64,000 nt of DNA, taken from Bacillus aquiflavi. GTDB lineage: Bacteria; Bacillota; Bacilli; Bacillales; Cytobacillaceae. The stretch spans positions 682,001 through 746,000 of the forward strand of contig NZ_CP082780.1 of the NCBI RefSeq assembly GCF_019915265.1, given 5' to 3'. Below are positions 1 through 9,816 of the stretch, in pieces; the stretch's first letter is position 1; each line of letters opens with the position of its first letter. The translations under genes and the position numbers were made by a program. The notes below the pieces were generated by a model that worked only from the letters and a program-made list of their open reading frames with translations, was not told where the DNA came from and searched no databases.

Positions 1-90
1 TATAAATCAAAAGATTACGATGAAGCAGTTAAAAGATTAATGATTACAATAGAGTTAAAAATAGGCGCTATTCGAGTTGATAAAGTATAG
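1..90 (+). CDS. liaF: LiaF-like protein, C-terminal end (partial)
   Basis: An open frame enters from the left edge and stops 12 bases before the start of the sensor kinase. Its 29 residues (including KRLMITIELKIGAIRVDKV) have the alternating hydrophobic pattern of the beta-rich C-terminal domain of LiaF/VraT, where a conserved run of the type 'RVxIxxSLxIGDxxV' ends the protein. LiaF is the membrane inhibitor of the LiaS kinase in cell-envelope stress signalling, and the order liaF-liaS-liaR is the usual one. The name rests mainly on position and on this short tail; the rest of the gene is outside the window. Confidence 0.6.
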   Translation, partial: YKSKDYDEAVKRLMITIELKIGAIRVDKV

Positions 91-102
91 GGGGCTTAAA
101 AG

Positions 103-1140
103 ATGAAAGAAATGCGCAGTATTCGATTTTGGTTTTTACAAAGCTTCTTGATGACAGCTTTGTTTAGTTCCCTGTTTTTTTTTATTGGATTACAAATTTA
201 TTTATCAATTGTGAAAAATCCTTCAATTAATGTAGCTACTACATTTTGGCTATTAATATATGTGTTTATTATTTTAATCATTGTAGGCAGTTATTTCGGA
301 TTAAAGGGGAGCTATTTAATAAAAGGAAGACTAGGAGATATATTAATATATGTATCTACATTAAGAAGCGGCAAATTTTCTGAACGGATTGTAACCTATG
401 AAAAGGATGAAATTGGCTTAATTACAGACGAGTTAAATCAACTTGCGAAATACATTCAAGAACAAGTCCATTCGATGCAGCGGCTAGCAGATGAAAAATC
501 AATGTTAGCCCAATCAGCTCATGCAGCTGCAGTGATGGAGGAACGGCAAAGAATTGCGCGTGACTTACACGATGCAGTAAGCCAGCAGCTATTTGCACTT
601 GGGATGATGTCATCAGCAGCGCTAAGAATGTTTGAGATTGACTTAGATAAAGCAAAACAACAATTACATGAAATTGCAAATATAGCTGCAAAAGCTCAAA
701 TGGAAATGCGGGCGCTGCTCTTGCATTTACGTCCAATACAGCTTAGTGAGGATTCATTATGTGATGGCGTCATTAAATTAATACACGAATTGAAAAATAA
801 AACAAATATTGAATTTAATGCAAGCGTAGATGAGGTTACTCATTTGTCAAAATCTGCTGAAGAACATTTGTTTCGAATTATTCAAGAGGCTCTGTCTAAT
901 ACTTTACGTCATGCCGATGCATCAAAAGTAAAGCTTATTTTAACAGAAAAGGAAAACTATATTTATTTATTTATCAGTGATAATGGAAAAGGTTTTGATT
1001 GGCAAAAAGCTAAAATTGCATCGTATGGATTAAAAACGATGCGAGAGCGGTGTGAGGAAGTGGGCGGTATTTTTAAAATTCGATCAAAGAAAAATGAAGG
1101 GACATATATTGACATCCGTATACCAAGAAAGGAGAATTAA
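103..1140 (+). CDS. liaS: Sensor histidine kinase LiaS (cell-envelope stress)
   Basis: This 345-residue membrane kinase fits the NarL/LiaS class. Two membrane segments (about residues 11-34 and 46-66) flank a very short external loop, so it is an intramembrane-sensing kinase. A HAMP-like linker follows (67-125). The HisKA_3 phosphoacceptor motif RDLHDAVSQQ places the phosphorylated histidine at about residue 156. The C-terminal ATPase domain shows the N box (QEALSNTLRHA) and G box (DNGKGFD). In Bacillus, LiaS phosphorylates LiaR when bacitracin or other lipid II-interfering agents act, with LiaF as inhibitor. The start ATG lies behind GGGGGCTTAAAAG. It is followed after four bases by liaR, consistent with one operon. 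Identification is strong from the domain layout and the neighbour. Confidence 0.88.
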   Translation: MKEMRSIRFWFLQSFLMTALFSSLFFFIGLQIYLSIVKNPSINVATTFWLLIYVFIILIIVGSYFGLKGSYLIKGRLGDILIYVSTLRSGKFSERIVTYEKDEIGLITDELNQLAKYIQEQVHSMQRLADEKSMLAQSAHAAAVMEERQRIARDLHDAVSQQLFALGMMSSAALRMFEIDLDKAKQQLHEIANIAAKAQMEMRALLLHLRPIQLSEDSLCDGVIKLIHELKNKTNIEFNASVDEVTHLSKSAEEHLFRIIQEALSNTLRHADASKVKLILTEKENYIYLFISDNGKGFDWQKAKIASYGLKTMRERCEEVGGIFKIRSKKNEGTYIDIRIPRKEN

Positions 1141-1144
1141 CATA

Positions 1145-1768
1145 ATGATTAAGGTTGCTGTGATTGATGATCATGAGATGGTTCGAAAAGGGATTATTTC
1201 GTATTTAATAACAGAACCGGGAATTGAGGTGATTGGCGAAGCAAGCAGTGGAAGAGGAGCGGTTGAACTAGTCAGAAAGAAAAAGCCAGAAGTCGTTTTA
1301 ATGGATTTATTAATGGAGGATGGAACGGGGATTGAGGCAACGAGAGAAATTTTAAGTTTTTATCCTGAATGTAAAATTATCATTATTACAAGCTTTTATG
1401 ATGATGAACAAGTGTTTCCTGCGATTGAGGCAGGAGCTTTTAGTTATATGTTAAAAACAGCTCAAGCACAAGATGTTGTCAATGCAATTAAAAAAGCTGT
1501 AAAAGGTGAGGCGGTTATCGAACCTAAAGTAGCAAATAAAATGATCAATCATTTTCGAAAAAAAGAGAAAAAGCCACACGATGATTTAACCGAGCGGGAG
1601 CTTGAAGTGTTAATGTGTATTGGTGAAGGGATGACAAATCAAAAAATAAGCGAGGAATTATTTATCGGGATTAAAACTGTTAAAACACATGTAAGCAATA
1701 TATTAAGCAAATTAAATGTAGCAGACCGAACTCAAGCTGCTATTTATGCAAATCGGAATGGTATATAA
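1145..1768 (+). CDS. liaR: Response regulator LiaR (NarL/FixJ family)
   Basis: The protein has 207 residues if started at the ATG that follows AAAGGAGAATTAACATA; a longer reading upstream would run into liaS and lacks a good ribosome binding site. The receiver domain has the acidic pair D8-D9 and the phosphoacceptor Asp54 in VLMDLLMEDG; the C-terminal LuxR-type helix-turn-helix (about residues 140-200) contains LTERELEVL and the recognition-helix region TVKTHVSNILSKL. It is the partner of LiaS and should activate envelope-stress genes as a phosphorylated dimer. The stop is followed by a run of A residues and only a weak T-tract, so no convincing terminator is seen right behind it. Confidence 0.88.
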   Translation: MIKVAVIDDHEMVRKGIISYLITEPGIEVIGEASSGRGAVELVRKKKPEVVLMDLLMEDGTGIEATREILSFYPECKIIIITSFYDDEQVFPAIEAGAFSYMLKTAQAQDVVNAIKKAVKGEAVIEPKVANKMINHFRKKEKKPHDDLTERELEVLMCIGEGMTNQKISEELFIGIKTVKTHVSNILSKLNVADRTQAAIYANRNGI

Positions 1769-1840
1769 AAAAAAAACTTTTTTCTGAAATTGATAAAAAG
1801 TATATGATGAAGGGGAGAAAGAAAAAAACTACCCTTATTT

Positions 1841-1934
1841 AGACTGGTGAAAAACGCTCATATGCATCGTTATTTTCGCTTCGTTTGCCTCGTTGTTTGG
1901 TGCCTGAACTAACAAGCGTTTTCAATCGGTCTGA
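1841..1934. repeat. Dispersed intergenic repeat, copy A (about 94 bp, inverted ends)
   Basis: The ends are imperfect inverted repeats: AGACTGGTGAAAAACGCT on the left and, on the other strand from the right, AGACCGATTGAAAACGCTT. The interior reads on the minus strand with a CAACGAG...GAAGCG core also present in the other copies at 1988, 6520, 14904, 25811 and 54601. No coding frame is convincing. Confidence 0.5.
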
Positions 1935-1987
1935 AGGAATTTGTTTTAAGGAGTAGCAAAGTTAACTAGCCTTTGCTTCTTGAGGTA

Positions 1988-2072
1988 GAAAAACACCTGC
2001 ATTTTTTGTGTTGCTAAGACTTTGAACTACAGTTCTGTTCGTTCCTGCGTGTTCTTTTGGCAAGTGTTTTTC
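1988..2072. repeat. Dispersed intergenic repeat, second copy next to copy A
   Basis: GAAAAACACCTGC at the left end is matched by its near-perfect inverted copy GCAAGTGTTTTTC at the right end. On the minus strand the interior has GAACACGCAGGAACGAACAGAAC, which resembles the core of the copy at 54601. Between this and copy A lies an imperfect hairpin (AAGGAGTAGCAAAG / CTTTGCTTCTT). Together these fill the gap between liaR and hmoB. Confidence 0.4.
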
Positions 2073-2123
2073 AACTATTTTCAAGAAAACTGCTTCATCC
2101 TTTTTCCCTGTTGAAAGATAAAT

Positions 2124-2642
<519 letters not shown>

Positions 2643-2873
2643 TTTAATCACCTCTAACGTTATTTTACCAAAAAGATCTTATTTTGAAACATTTTTAAAG
2701 TTAATCATACGTAAAAGCGTCAACTTTTTGACATTTTTAACGGTTACCTATACAACCATAGTAGAAAACGCTATATTTGAATCAGTTTATAAAAGTAACG
2801 TTCGTATTTTTGTGAAATGGCACATTTTTATTTACAATAGTAATAATAGCGAAATTGAAAGGTGGATACATAG

Positions 2874-3911
2874 ATGAATAAGCAAATGAACGAAACGATA
2901 TTAAAAGCCGCTAAAGGAGAAAAAACAGATCATGTACCGGTTTGGTATATGAGACAAGCTGGTCGTTCACAGCCTGAGTATAGAGCGTTGAAAGAAAAGT
3001 ATTCATTGTTTGAAATAACGCATCAACCAGAATTATGTGCGTATGTTACAAGACTTCCAGTTGAACAATATAATGTAGATGCGGCGATTTTATATAAAGA
3101 TATTATGACACCGCTTCCAGCAATAGGTATAGATGTTGAAATTAAATCAGGTGTAGGACCGGTGATCTCAAATCCGATTCGCTCTTTAGCCGATGTAGAA
3201 AAATTAGGGGAAATCCATCCAGAAGAGGATGTTCCTTATGTTCTTGAAACAATAAAGATCTTAACGACTGAACAGTTATCTGTTCCATTAATTGGTTTCG
3301 CTGGCGCGCCATTTACGTTAGCTAGTTATATGATAGAGGGTGGGCCTTCAAAAAACTATAATAAAACAAAGGGTTTCATGTATTCTGAGCCTAAGGCTTG
3401 GTTCGTTTTAATGGATAAATTAGCCGAAGTTACGATTACCTATGTGAAGGCGCAAATTAACGCAGGTGCAAAAGCGATTCAAATTTTTGATTCTTGGGTC
3501 GGTGCTCTAAATGCCGCTGATTATCGAACATTTATTAAACCTGTAATGGAAAGAATTTTTACAGAATTAAAACAAGAAGGTGTTCCACTCATTATGTTTG
3601 GAGTTGGAGCAAGTCACCTTGCATTAGAATGGCATGATTTACCGTTAGATGTTGTTGGGCTTGATTGGCGCTTATCCGTTAAAGAGGCACGAAAGATGGG
3701 ACTGACTAAAACATTGCAAGGTAACCTTGATCCTGCAGTATTACTTGCGCCTTGGGAAGTAATTGAAGAACGGGCTAAAGAGATTCTTGATCAAGGCTTG
3801 GAGCAACCAGGATTTATTTTTAATTTAGGTCATGGAGTGTTTCCACAAGTGAAACCAGAAACATTAAAACGTTTAACTGCCTTCATTCATGATTACTCAG
3901 CAAATAAATAA
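2874..3911 (+). CDS. hemE: Uroporphyrinogen decarboxylase
   Basis: HemE converts uroporphyrinogen III to coproporphyrinogen III in the cytosol. The 345-residue length is normal for the family. The conserved N-terminal substrate-binding motif [16 protein letters not shown] is present, as are the downstream motif [15 protein letters not shown] and the C-terminal [12 protein letters not shown]. The ATG lies behind GAAAGGTGGATACATAG. It is the first gene of hemE-hemH-hemY, the same order as in B. subtilis. A possible promoter with TTGACA (2728-2733) and TATACA (2749-2754) precedes it, but the 15-bp spacer is short, so that promoter is only tentative. Divergent hmoB shares the upstream region. Confidence 0.95.
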   Translation: MNKQMNETILKAAKGEKTDHVPVWYMRQAGRSQPEYRALKEKYSLFEITHQPELCAYVTRLPVEQYNVDAAILYKDIMTPLPAIGIDVEIKSGVGPVISNPIRSLADVEKLGEIHPEEDVPYVLETIKILTTEQLSVPLIGFAGAPFTLASYMIEGGPSKNYNKTKGFMYSEPKAWFVLMDKLAEVTITYVKAQINAGAKAIQIFDSWVGALNAADYRTFIKPVMERIFTELKQEGVPLIMFGVGASHLALEWHDLPLDVVGLDWRLSVKEARKMGLTKTLQGNLDPAVLLAPWEVIEERAKEILDQGLEQPGFIFNLGHGVFPQVKPETLKRLTAFIHDYSANK

Positions 3912-3997
3912 TGTTACTTTTTGAGCATCCTATTTAGTAAATAATAACAGTGACTTCATGTTTGCTTTGAGATAATTAGAAAGAGGTGGATGACAAC

Positions 3998-4936
3998 ATG
4001 ACAAAAAAGAAGATAGGCTTACTTGTAATGGCGTATGGTACACCATATAAAGAAGAAGATATTGAGCGTTATTATACACATATACGAAGAGGCCGCAAGC
4101 CCTCTAACGAAATGTTAGAAGACTTAAAATCTCGCTATGAAGCAATCGGCGGTATTTCTCCGCTTGCGAAAATTACAGAAGAACAGGCAGAAAAATTGGC
4201 GGCACGCTTAAATGAAATTCAAGATAAGGTTGAATTTAAAAAGTATATTGGACTTAAACATATAGAGCCCTTCATTGAGGATGCAGTTACGCAAATGCAT
4301 CAGGATGGAATTGAAGAAGCTGTTAGTATTGTTCTTGCACCTCATTTTTCAACATTCAGTGTGAAATCATATAATGGCAGGGCAAAAGAGGAAGCTAACA
4401 AGCTTGGCGGCCCGAAAATTACTTCAATTGAAAGCTGGTATGATGAACCTAAGTTTATCCAATATTGGGTGAATAAAGTGAAAGAAATTTATAAAAATAT
4501 GCCAGCCGACGAGAAAGAGCACGCAGTATTAGTAGTATCTGCTCATATTTTGCCTGAGAAAATCTTACAATACGGTGACCCTTATCCTGATCAACTATTT
4601 GAAACAGCTAAGCTTATAGCTGAGGGAGCAAATGTCAAAGAATATACAATTGGTTGGCAAAGTGCTGGAAATACTCCTGAACCATGGATTGGACCCGACG
4701 TTCAAGATTTAACACGTGATTTACATAATAAAAAAGGTTACCAAGCTTTTGTCTACGTTCCGGCTGGCTTTGTAGCTGATCATTTAGAAGTCCTTTACGA
4801 TAATGATTATGAATGTAAAGTTGTAACAGATGAAATCGGTGCCAGTTATTATCGCCCTGAAATGCCTAATGCGAATCCAGAGTTTATCGATGCACTTGCT
4901 ACAGTTGTCTTAAAGAAATTCAGCATGAAGGGATAA
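3998..4936 (+). CDS. hemH: Coproporphyrin III ferrochelatase
   Basis: HemH (CpfC) inserts ferrous iron into coproporphyrin III in the Firmicute haem route. The 312-residue, single-domain protein has the metal-site His in [12 protein letters not shown] and the acidic partner in [11 protein letters not shown], both hallmarks of the B. subtilis-type soluble enzyme. The ATG is preceded by AGAGGTGG with eight bases between; a GTG twelve bases upstream sits in this Shine-Dalgarno and is not used. The gene is 86 bases after hemE. A strong hairpin lies between it and hemY. Confidence 0.95.
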   Translation: MTKKKIGLLVMAYGTPYKEEDIERYYTHIRRGRKPSNEMLEDLKSRYEAIGGISPLAKITEEQAEKLAARLNEIQDKVEFKKYIGLKHIEPFIEDAVTQMHQDGIEEAVSIVLAPHFSTFSVKSYNGRAKEEANKLGGPKITSIESWYDEPKFIQYWVNKVKEIYKNMPADEKEHAVLVVSAHILPEKILQYGDPYPDQLFETAKLIAEGANVKEYTIGWQSAGNTPEPWIGPDVQDLTRDLHNKKGYQAFVYVPAGFVADHLEVLYDNDYECKVVTDEIGASYYRPEMPNANPEFIDALATVVLKKFSMKG

Positions 4937-4961
4937 TAATAAAAATTTTTATAACTGCAAT

Positions 4962-4994
4962 AATCAGTGGGATAAAAAAGGACTCCCACTGATT
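4962..4994. promoter_or_regulatory. Hairpin between hemH and hemY
   Basis: A perfect 11-bp stem (AATCAGTGGGA / TCCCACTGATT) with an 11-base A-rich loop. No T-tract follows, so it is more likely an mRNA-stabilising or processing hairpin in the hem transcript than a full terminator. Confidence 0.5.
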
Positions 4995-5033
4995 AATGTG
5001 AGGTAATTTTTCATGAAAAGAAGGCGATAAACG

Positions 5034-6461
5034 GTGTTTAAAGATAGGAAAAAAGTTATTGTCATTGGAGGAGGAATCACTGGTTTAACTTCTGCTTACT
5101 ATTTACAAAAAGTTGCACGAGACTATGACCTACCCCTTGATGTGAAATTGATTGAAGCGTCACATCGCCTTGGCGGGAAAGCTCAAACAGTTGTAAGAGA
5201 TGGCTTTGTTATTGAAAGAGGTCCTGATTCATTTTTAGAGCGGAAAACAAGTGCTGCTCGGCTTGCGAAAGAAGTCGGCATGGAGGATAAATTAGTCAAT
5301 AATGCTTCGGGTAAATCATATGTACTTGTTCAAAATAAGCTCCATCAAATGCCTGAAGGTTCAGTAATGGGAATTCCGACAAAAATTACTCCGTTTGTTA
5401 CAACTGATTTGTTTACTTTTTCAGGAAAAATACGTGCAGCTGCTGATTTTATTTTACCGCGCTCAAAAGCTCAGGAAGATCAGTCGCTAGGAGAATTTTT
5501 TAGAAGGAGACTTGGAGATGAGGTTGTTGAAAATTTAATTGAACCTCTTCTTTCAGGAATTTATGCAGGAAATATTGATCAGTTAAGCTTAATGTCAACT
5601 TTCCCGCAATTTTATCATGTTGAGCAAAAGTATCGAAGCCTTGCTCTTGGCATGAAAAAAGCAATGCCTCCTCAGAAAAAAAGTCCTAGAAAAAAAGGAA
5701 TCTTTTTAACGTTTACTACAGGGTTACAGTCATTTATAAGTGCGATTGAAGCAAAGCTTGAAAAAGGTTCAGTTTTAAAAAGTATGCGTGTCGAAAAAGT
5801 AGTAGACAGTGATGATAATTACAGTATTTATGTAAATAGTGGAGAAATCATTCAAGCTGATAGTATAGTTGTTGCAACTCCACATCAAGTGACAAGATCA
5901 ATCTTCCCTGATTATTCTTTATTTGCACCTTTAAAAGATATGCCTTCAACATCTGTAGCAACGGTAGCCTTAGCATATCCCGAAGAGGCTATAGACAAGG
6001 ATATTGATGGTACTGGGTTTGTTGTTTCAAGAAATAGCGATTTTACAATTACTGCATGTACATGGACACATAAAAAATGGCCTCATACAACACCAAAAGG
6101 AAAAGTACTGCTCCGTTGTTATGTTGGACGACCAGGTGATGAAGCGATCGTTGAGTTATCAGATGACCAAATCGTTAAAATCGTTTTAGATGATTTAAAT
6201 AAAACGATGAATATTACGGCAAAGCCTGATTTCTCTGTTATAAGCCGCTGGAAAGCTGCAATGCCCCAGTATACAGTTGGACATAAGCAACGGCTCGAAT
6301 CTGTTAAACAAGCAATGGCTCAACAACTAAAGGGTGTATTTCTGGCAGGAAGTTCTTATGAAGGTTTAGGCTTGCCAGATTGTATTGACCAAGGGGAAGC
6401 GGCCGTTGAAAAAGTATTGACTTATTTGAATATGAATCCAAATGAAAAACCGGCTGACTAA
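5034..6461 (+). CDS. hemY: Coproporphyrinogen III oxidase HemY/CgoX (FAD-dependent)
   Basis: The third hem gene oxidises coproporphyrinogen III to coproporphyrin III before iron insertion. The 475-residue protein starts with the Rossmann FAD-binding motif VIGGGITGLTSAYY (about residues 9-22) and continues with the GGKAQT and ERGPDSFL segments typical of HemY/HemG-type amine-oxidase-fold flavoproteins. The C-terminal FAD contact GLGLPDCIDQGE is near residue 445. The start is GTG, behind AGAAGGCGATAAAC. The stop codon lies inside the terminator hairpin. Confidence 0.93.
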   Translation: MFKDRKKVIVIGGGITGLTSAYYLQKVARDYDLPLDVKLIEASHRLGGKAQTVVRDGFVIERGPDSFLERKTSAARLAKEVGMEDKLVNNASGKSYVLVQNKLHQMPEGSVMGIPTKITPFVTTDLFTFSGKIRAAADFILPRSKAQEDQSLGEFFRRRLGDEVVENLIEPLLSGIYAGNIDQLSLMSTFPQFYHVEQKYRSLALGMKKAMPPQKKSPRKKGIFLTFTTGLQSFISAIEAKLEKGSVLKSMRVEKVVDSDDNYSIYVNSGEIIQADSIVVATPHQVTRSIFPDYSLFAPLKDMPSTSVATVALAYPEEAIDKDIDGTGFVVSRNSDFTITACTWTHKKWPHTTPKGKVLLRCYVGRPGDEAIVELSDDQIVKIVLDDLNKTMNITAKPDFSVISRWKAAMPQYTVGHKQRLESVKQAMAQQLKGVFLAGSSYEGLGLPDCIDQGEAAVEKVLTYLNMNPNEKPAD

Positions 6462-6479
6462 TATAACAGTCGGTTTTGA
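6444..6479 (+). terminator. Terminator of the hem operon
   Basis: AAACCGGCTG and CAGTCGGTTTT pair around the hemY stop codon, followed by a short T-run. The stem has one bulged or mismatched base. Confidence 0.55.
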
Positions 6480-6519
6480 GCTTGAGACAAAGAAAAAATT
6501 TGTAGTAAAGTCTCTACAC

Positions 6520-6630
6520 TTGTCAGTCGAGACGATGACAACGAGTCAGAAGCAAATAGGACGGATGTTCATGAGCACACAGCGAAGTACAAGCAATGTT
6601 GGATACGGATCGAAATCGGCTGACGATGAA
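6520..6630. repeat. Dispersed intergenic repeat, copy D
   Basis: Begins TTGTCAGTCGAGACG and ends with the imperfect inverse (ATCGGCTGACGATG). The interior (ACAACGAGTCAGAAGC ... TGTTCATGAGC) can be aligned by eye with the copy at 25811. A short open frame covers it but has no ribosome binding site, so I treat it as non-coding. It occupies most of the 380-base gap between hemY and yhgD, the rest being AT-rich. Confidence 0.45.
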
Positions 6631-6803
6631 CAGCTGGTTTTTTGACTAAAGATTTATATTAATGCATTAAGGTGTTGCTGTGATAAAGGTGTTTTTTTAC
6701 TTGTTAAACAAACAGAGTTTTGTTTTAATGATAAACATAAATATTTTTTCTATTTTAGATTGCATTATATTTTACTCTGTGATATCGTATTGAAAGAACT
6801 AAT

Positions 6804-6826
6804 TGACCAAAATGCTCATTCAGTCA
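6804..6826. promoter_or_regulatory. Putative YhgD operator 1
   Basis: The imperfect dyad TGACCAAAATG / CATTCAGTCA spans 23 bp, 20 bases in front of the TetR gene yhgD. The same 23-bp dyad, inverted, precedes yhgE. This is the expected arrangement for a TetR-family repressor that controls itself and its neighbour. Confidence 0.5.
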
Positions 6827-6845
6827 TTTTAGTGGAGGTGAAGTT

Positions 6846-7421
6846 TTGGCCATTGATCGCAAACAACAAATAATAGAAGCTGCAACGAAATTTTTTTCAC
6901 TATTTGGATATAAAGCAACAACGATGGATCAAGTTGCAAAATTGGCCAATGTAGGAAAAGGAACGATCTATACATTTTTTAAAAATAAAGAAGAGTTATT
7001 TGATGATATTGTTTCTACTCTTATTACAGAAATGAAAATAACTGCTGATGAATCTTTTGATCCATTACAGTCATTTCATAAAAACGCACACCGTGTTTTG
7101 TATAACATTTTAGAATTTCGACTTAAGCATCAACTGACGATTAAGCTTTTTCAAGAGGGACTGGAAATGGGCACCCCTGCTGTTAAGGACATGATGGAGA
7201 AACTTGAAAAAGCCATTTTAAGCTTTATTAAAGAAAGAGTAGAAGATGCACTTAAAAAAGGAGAAATTCGTACATGCGATCCGGAAATAACAGCGTTTAT
7301 CATGCTAAAGCTTTACGTATCTCTTATTTTCGACTGGGAGAAGCATCATCAGCCTCTTAATAAAAAAGAGATAGCTGAACTCTTTGAATTATACATCTTT
7401 AAAGGATTATCTCCAAAATGA
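6846..7421 (+). CDS. yhgD: TetR/AcrR-family repressor YhgD
   Basis: The 191-residue protein has an N-terminal TetR helix-turn-helix (residues about 8-55: IIEAATKFFSLFGY, then MDQVAKLANVGKGTIYTFFKNKEEL), and a helical ligand domain of the usual length. The start is TTG behind TGGAGGTGAAG. It lies between the hem genes and yhgE exactly as in B. subtilis. The matching dyads in front of yhgD and yhgE suggest that both are its targets. The ligand is unknown. Confidence 0.85.
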   Translation: MAIDRKQQIIEAATKFFSLFGYKATTMDQVAKLANVGKGTIYTFFKNKEELFDDIVSTLITEMKITADESFDPLQSFHKNAHRVLYNILEFRLKHQLTIKLFQEGLEMGTPAVKDMMEKLEKAILSFIKERVEDALKKGEIRTCDPEITAFIMLKLYVSLIFDWEKHHQPLNKKEIAELFELYIFKGLSPK

Positions 7422-7445
7422 TGATCCTTATTTTTTGGAATGATA

Positions 7446-7468
7446 TGACTAAATGAATAATATGGTCA
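7446..7468. promoter_or_regulatory. Putative YhgD operator 2
   Basis: TGACTAAATGA and TATGGTCA form a 23-bp dyad that resembles the reverse complement of the site in front of yhgD (shared: ATGACT-AATGA and GGTCAAT). It sits 66 bases in front of the yhgE start. Confidence 0.5.
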
Positions 7469-7533
7469 ATTAGTATATTGTTTTGATATTTCAGTTGAGA
7501 TAAGGATACCCACTGATAAGGAGGCATTGCTTA

Positions 7534-9735
7534 ATGAGTTTGCTGAAGGCAGAGCTGAAAGAAATTTTAAAAAATCGGAAGCTCCTCATCCCAATTATTG
7601 CTGTTTTATTTGTTCCCATTTTATATGCAGGAATGTTTTTATGGGCCTTTTGGGATCCGTACGAACGTTTAGATGATTTGCCCGTTGCGATTGTAAATGA
7701 GGATAGAGGGGCAGATTTTGAAGGGACGAACCTAGAGTTAGGGAAGGAGCTCGTTACAAAATTAAAGGATAGCAAAGATTTTAACTTTCAATTTGTGAGT
7801 AAAAAAGAAGCATATAAAGGTCTTAAGCAGCAAAAATATTATATGCTTGTTGAAATTCCAGAAAATTTTTCGGAAAATGCAACAACATTGATGGATGACC
7901 ATCCAAAAAAACTTGACTTGACATATGTTCCTAATGAAAGTTTTAACTTTTTATCATCCCAAATTGGTGAGACTGCAGTTTTAAAAATTCAAACATCTTT
8001 ACAAGAAAAAATAACGGAAACGTATGCAGAAACGATGTTTGATAAAATTGGTGAGCTTGCCGATGGAATGGGGCAAGCAAGTGATGGAGCAGGTAAATTA
8101 AGTGATGGTGTTTCAAGTTTAAATGAAGGATCTGAAAAGCTTCATGAACATTTAACTGTTTTAGCCGAAAAATCAGTTGAATTTAACGCTGGGGTGAATG
8201 CAGTTAATAGTGGTTCAAATGAACTTGCTTCAGGGACAAAAGCGTTATCTGATGGTCTTGGTCAACTTAAGGAAGGACATGGTCAATTACAGACGGCAGC
8301 TGATAAGTTAGCTGATGGGAATGGTAAACTAGCCACTGGTATTTCACAAACAAAGGATGGTCTAAAAAAGGCTCAAACATCAATTCCTGATCTTATATCA
8401 GGTACAGAACAGCTCCAAACAGGTGCTGAAACATTAGCATCGGGCTTATCACAATGGCAGCAAGGTGCAAATCAAGCTGCAAACGGAGCCGGACAATTAA
8501 ATAATGGTATTGCAGCGCTTGAACAGCAACTTGAGCAAGTAATGCCTGCTTTACCACCAGAAAAGCAGGCAGCGTTAAAAGGTGCACTTCAACAGCTGTC
8601 AGCTGGAAGTCAAGAAGTGAAAGATGGCACAGCTAAACTTTCAGGAGTTGCTGGGCAATTGTCTTCAGGAGCTAAGGAGTTATCAAATAATCTTGTTAGA
8701 GTAAATGAAGGACAAAAAGCTTTACAGGCGGGAATTAATCAGTTAGCGACTGGAAGTGAGCAGCTTGACAAAGGCTCTCAGGAGCTTATTGCTGGTCAGC
8801 AGCAATTTCGAGCTGGGATGGAGACATTTGGAGCAAAGCTTGGTGAAGCTCACCAAGGTTCAGGTTCAAGCGAGCTTGCAGCAGGATCAACGAAGTTATC
8901 AACTGGTTTAAATCAATTGAAGGATGGTTCACATGCGTTTACGGATGGGGCTGGTCAATTAGCGGATGGTTCTGAAAAATTAAAATCAGGAACATCTGAA
9001 TTGTTAGAAGGTTCCCAAGAGCTGGCTGGTAAATTAGCTGATGGAGCAGATGAAGTTTCAGGTGTTAAAGGAAAAAAAGAAACTTACAATATGATGGCAA
9101 AGCCCATCGAAGTTAAGCAAAACAAATTAAATGAAGTACCGAATTACGGAACAGGTTTTGCACCATATTTTGTTTCGTTAGGTTTATTTGTTGGTGCTTT
9201 ATTATTATCAATCGTCTTTCCATTAACGGAGCCAATGACGGTTCCACGGAACGGTTTCAGTTGGTTTGCAAGTAAATTTATTATTTTAGTTACAATAGGT
9301 GTTATTCAAGCGTTACTAGCAGTGTTTGTATTACTTGTAGGATTAGATTTACAAGTTCAAAGTGTACCAATGTTTATTTTCTTCACGATCATCACAAGTA
9401 TTACGTTTGTTGCGCTCATTCAATTTTTTGTTTCTCTATTTGGAGATCCAGGGCGCTTTATGGCGATTATCATTTTAATTATGCAACTAACAACAAGTGC
9501 GGGAACTTTCCCACTTGAGTTAATTCCAAATATTTTACAGCCTTTTAACTCATTTTTACCGATGACTTACACAGTACATGGCTTTAAAGCAGTTATTTCT
9601 AGTGGAGACTTCGGCTTTATGTGGCAGAACGTAGGGATTTTATCAATATTTATCCTTATTTTCATGGTGGGAACATTAGGATATTTTAACTTTAAACATA
9701 AACGTCAGTTTGCTTCTACGGTGGAACAATCATAA
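7534..9735 (+). CDS. yhgE: YhgE/Pip-family membrane protein
   Basis: This 733-residue protein has one N-terminal membrane segment (about 15-38), a very long outer region and five or six membrane segments at the C-terminus (about 545-725). The outer part, about residues 180-520, is built from many copies of a short LxxGxxxLxxG repeat (ASGTKALSDGLGQLKEGHGQL and similar), the signature of the YhgE/Pip group that is related to phage-infection protein and to the type VII secretion-associated EsaA. The C-terminal part resembles ABC-2-type permeases. In B. subtilis it follows yhgD. Its function is not established. Start ATG behind AAGGAGG. Confidence 0.85.
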   Translation: MSLLKAELKEILKNRKLLIPIIAVLFVPILYAGMFLWAFWDPYERLDDLPVAIVNEDRGADFEGTNLELGKELVTKLKDSKDFNFQFVSKKEAYKGLKQQKYYMLVEIPENFSENATTLMDDHPKKLDLTYVPNESFNFLSSQIGETAVLKIQTSLQEKITETYAETMFDKIGELADGMGQASDGAGKLSDGVSSLNEGSEKLHEHLTVLAEKSVEFNAGVNAVNSGSNELASGTKALSDGLGQLKEGHGQLQTAADKLADGNGKLATGISQTKDGLKKAQTSIPDLISGTEQLQTGAETLASGLSQWQQGANQAANGAGQLNNGIAALEQQLEQVMPALPPEKQAALKGALQQLSAGSQEVKDGTAKLSGVAGQLSSGAKELSNNLVRVNEGQKALQAGINQLATGSEQLDKGSQELIAGQQQFRAGMETFGAKLGEAHQGSGSSELAAGSTKLSTGLNQLKDGSHAFTDGAGQLADGSEKLKSGTSELLEGSQELAGKLADGADEVSGVKGKKETYNMMAKPIEVKQNKLNEVPNYGTGFAPYFVSLGLFVGALLLSIVFPLTEPMTVPRNGFSWFASKFIILVTIGVIQALLAVFVLLVGLDLQVQSVPMFIFFTIITSITFVALIQFFVSLFGDPGRFMAIIILIMQLTTSAGTFPLELIPNILQPFNSFLPMTYTVHGFKAVISSGDFGFMWQNVGILSIFILIFMVGTLGYFNFKHKRQFASTVEQS

Positions 9736-9736
9736 T

Positions 9737-9779
9737 AAAAAAACTTATGGAGAAAAATTAGTTCTCCATGAGTTTTTTG
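9737..9779 (+). terminator. Terminator of yhgD-yhgE
   Basis: AACTTATGGAGAA / TTCTCCATGAGTT with a seven-base loop, followed by six T residues and preceded by a run of A, so it could work on both strands. Confidence 0.85.
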
Positions 9780-9816
9780 CCTTGCTTTGTAAGGGAAGGC
9801 TGGTGAAAGATAACAA

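Noticed and set aside
6442-6645. 67-codon open frame after hemY
   Set aside because: It starts inside hemY, has no ribosome binding site and coincides with repeat copy D.
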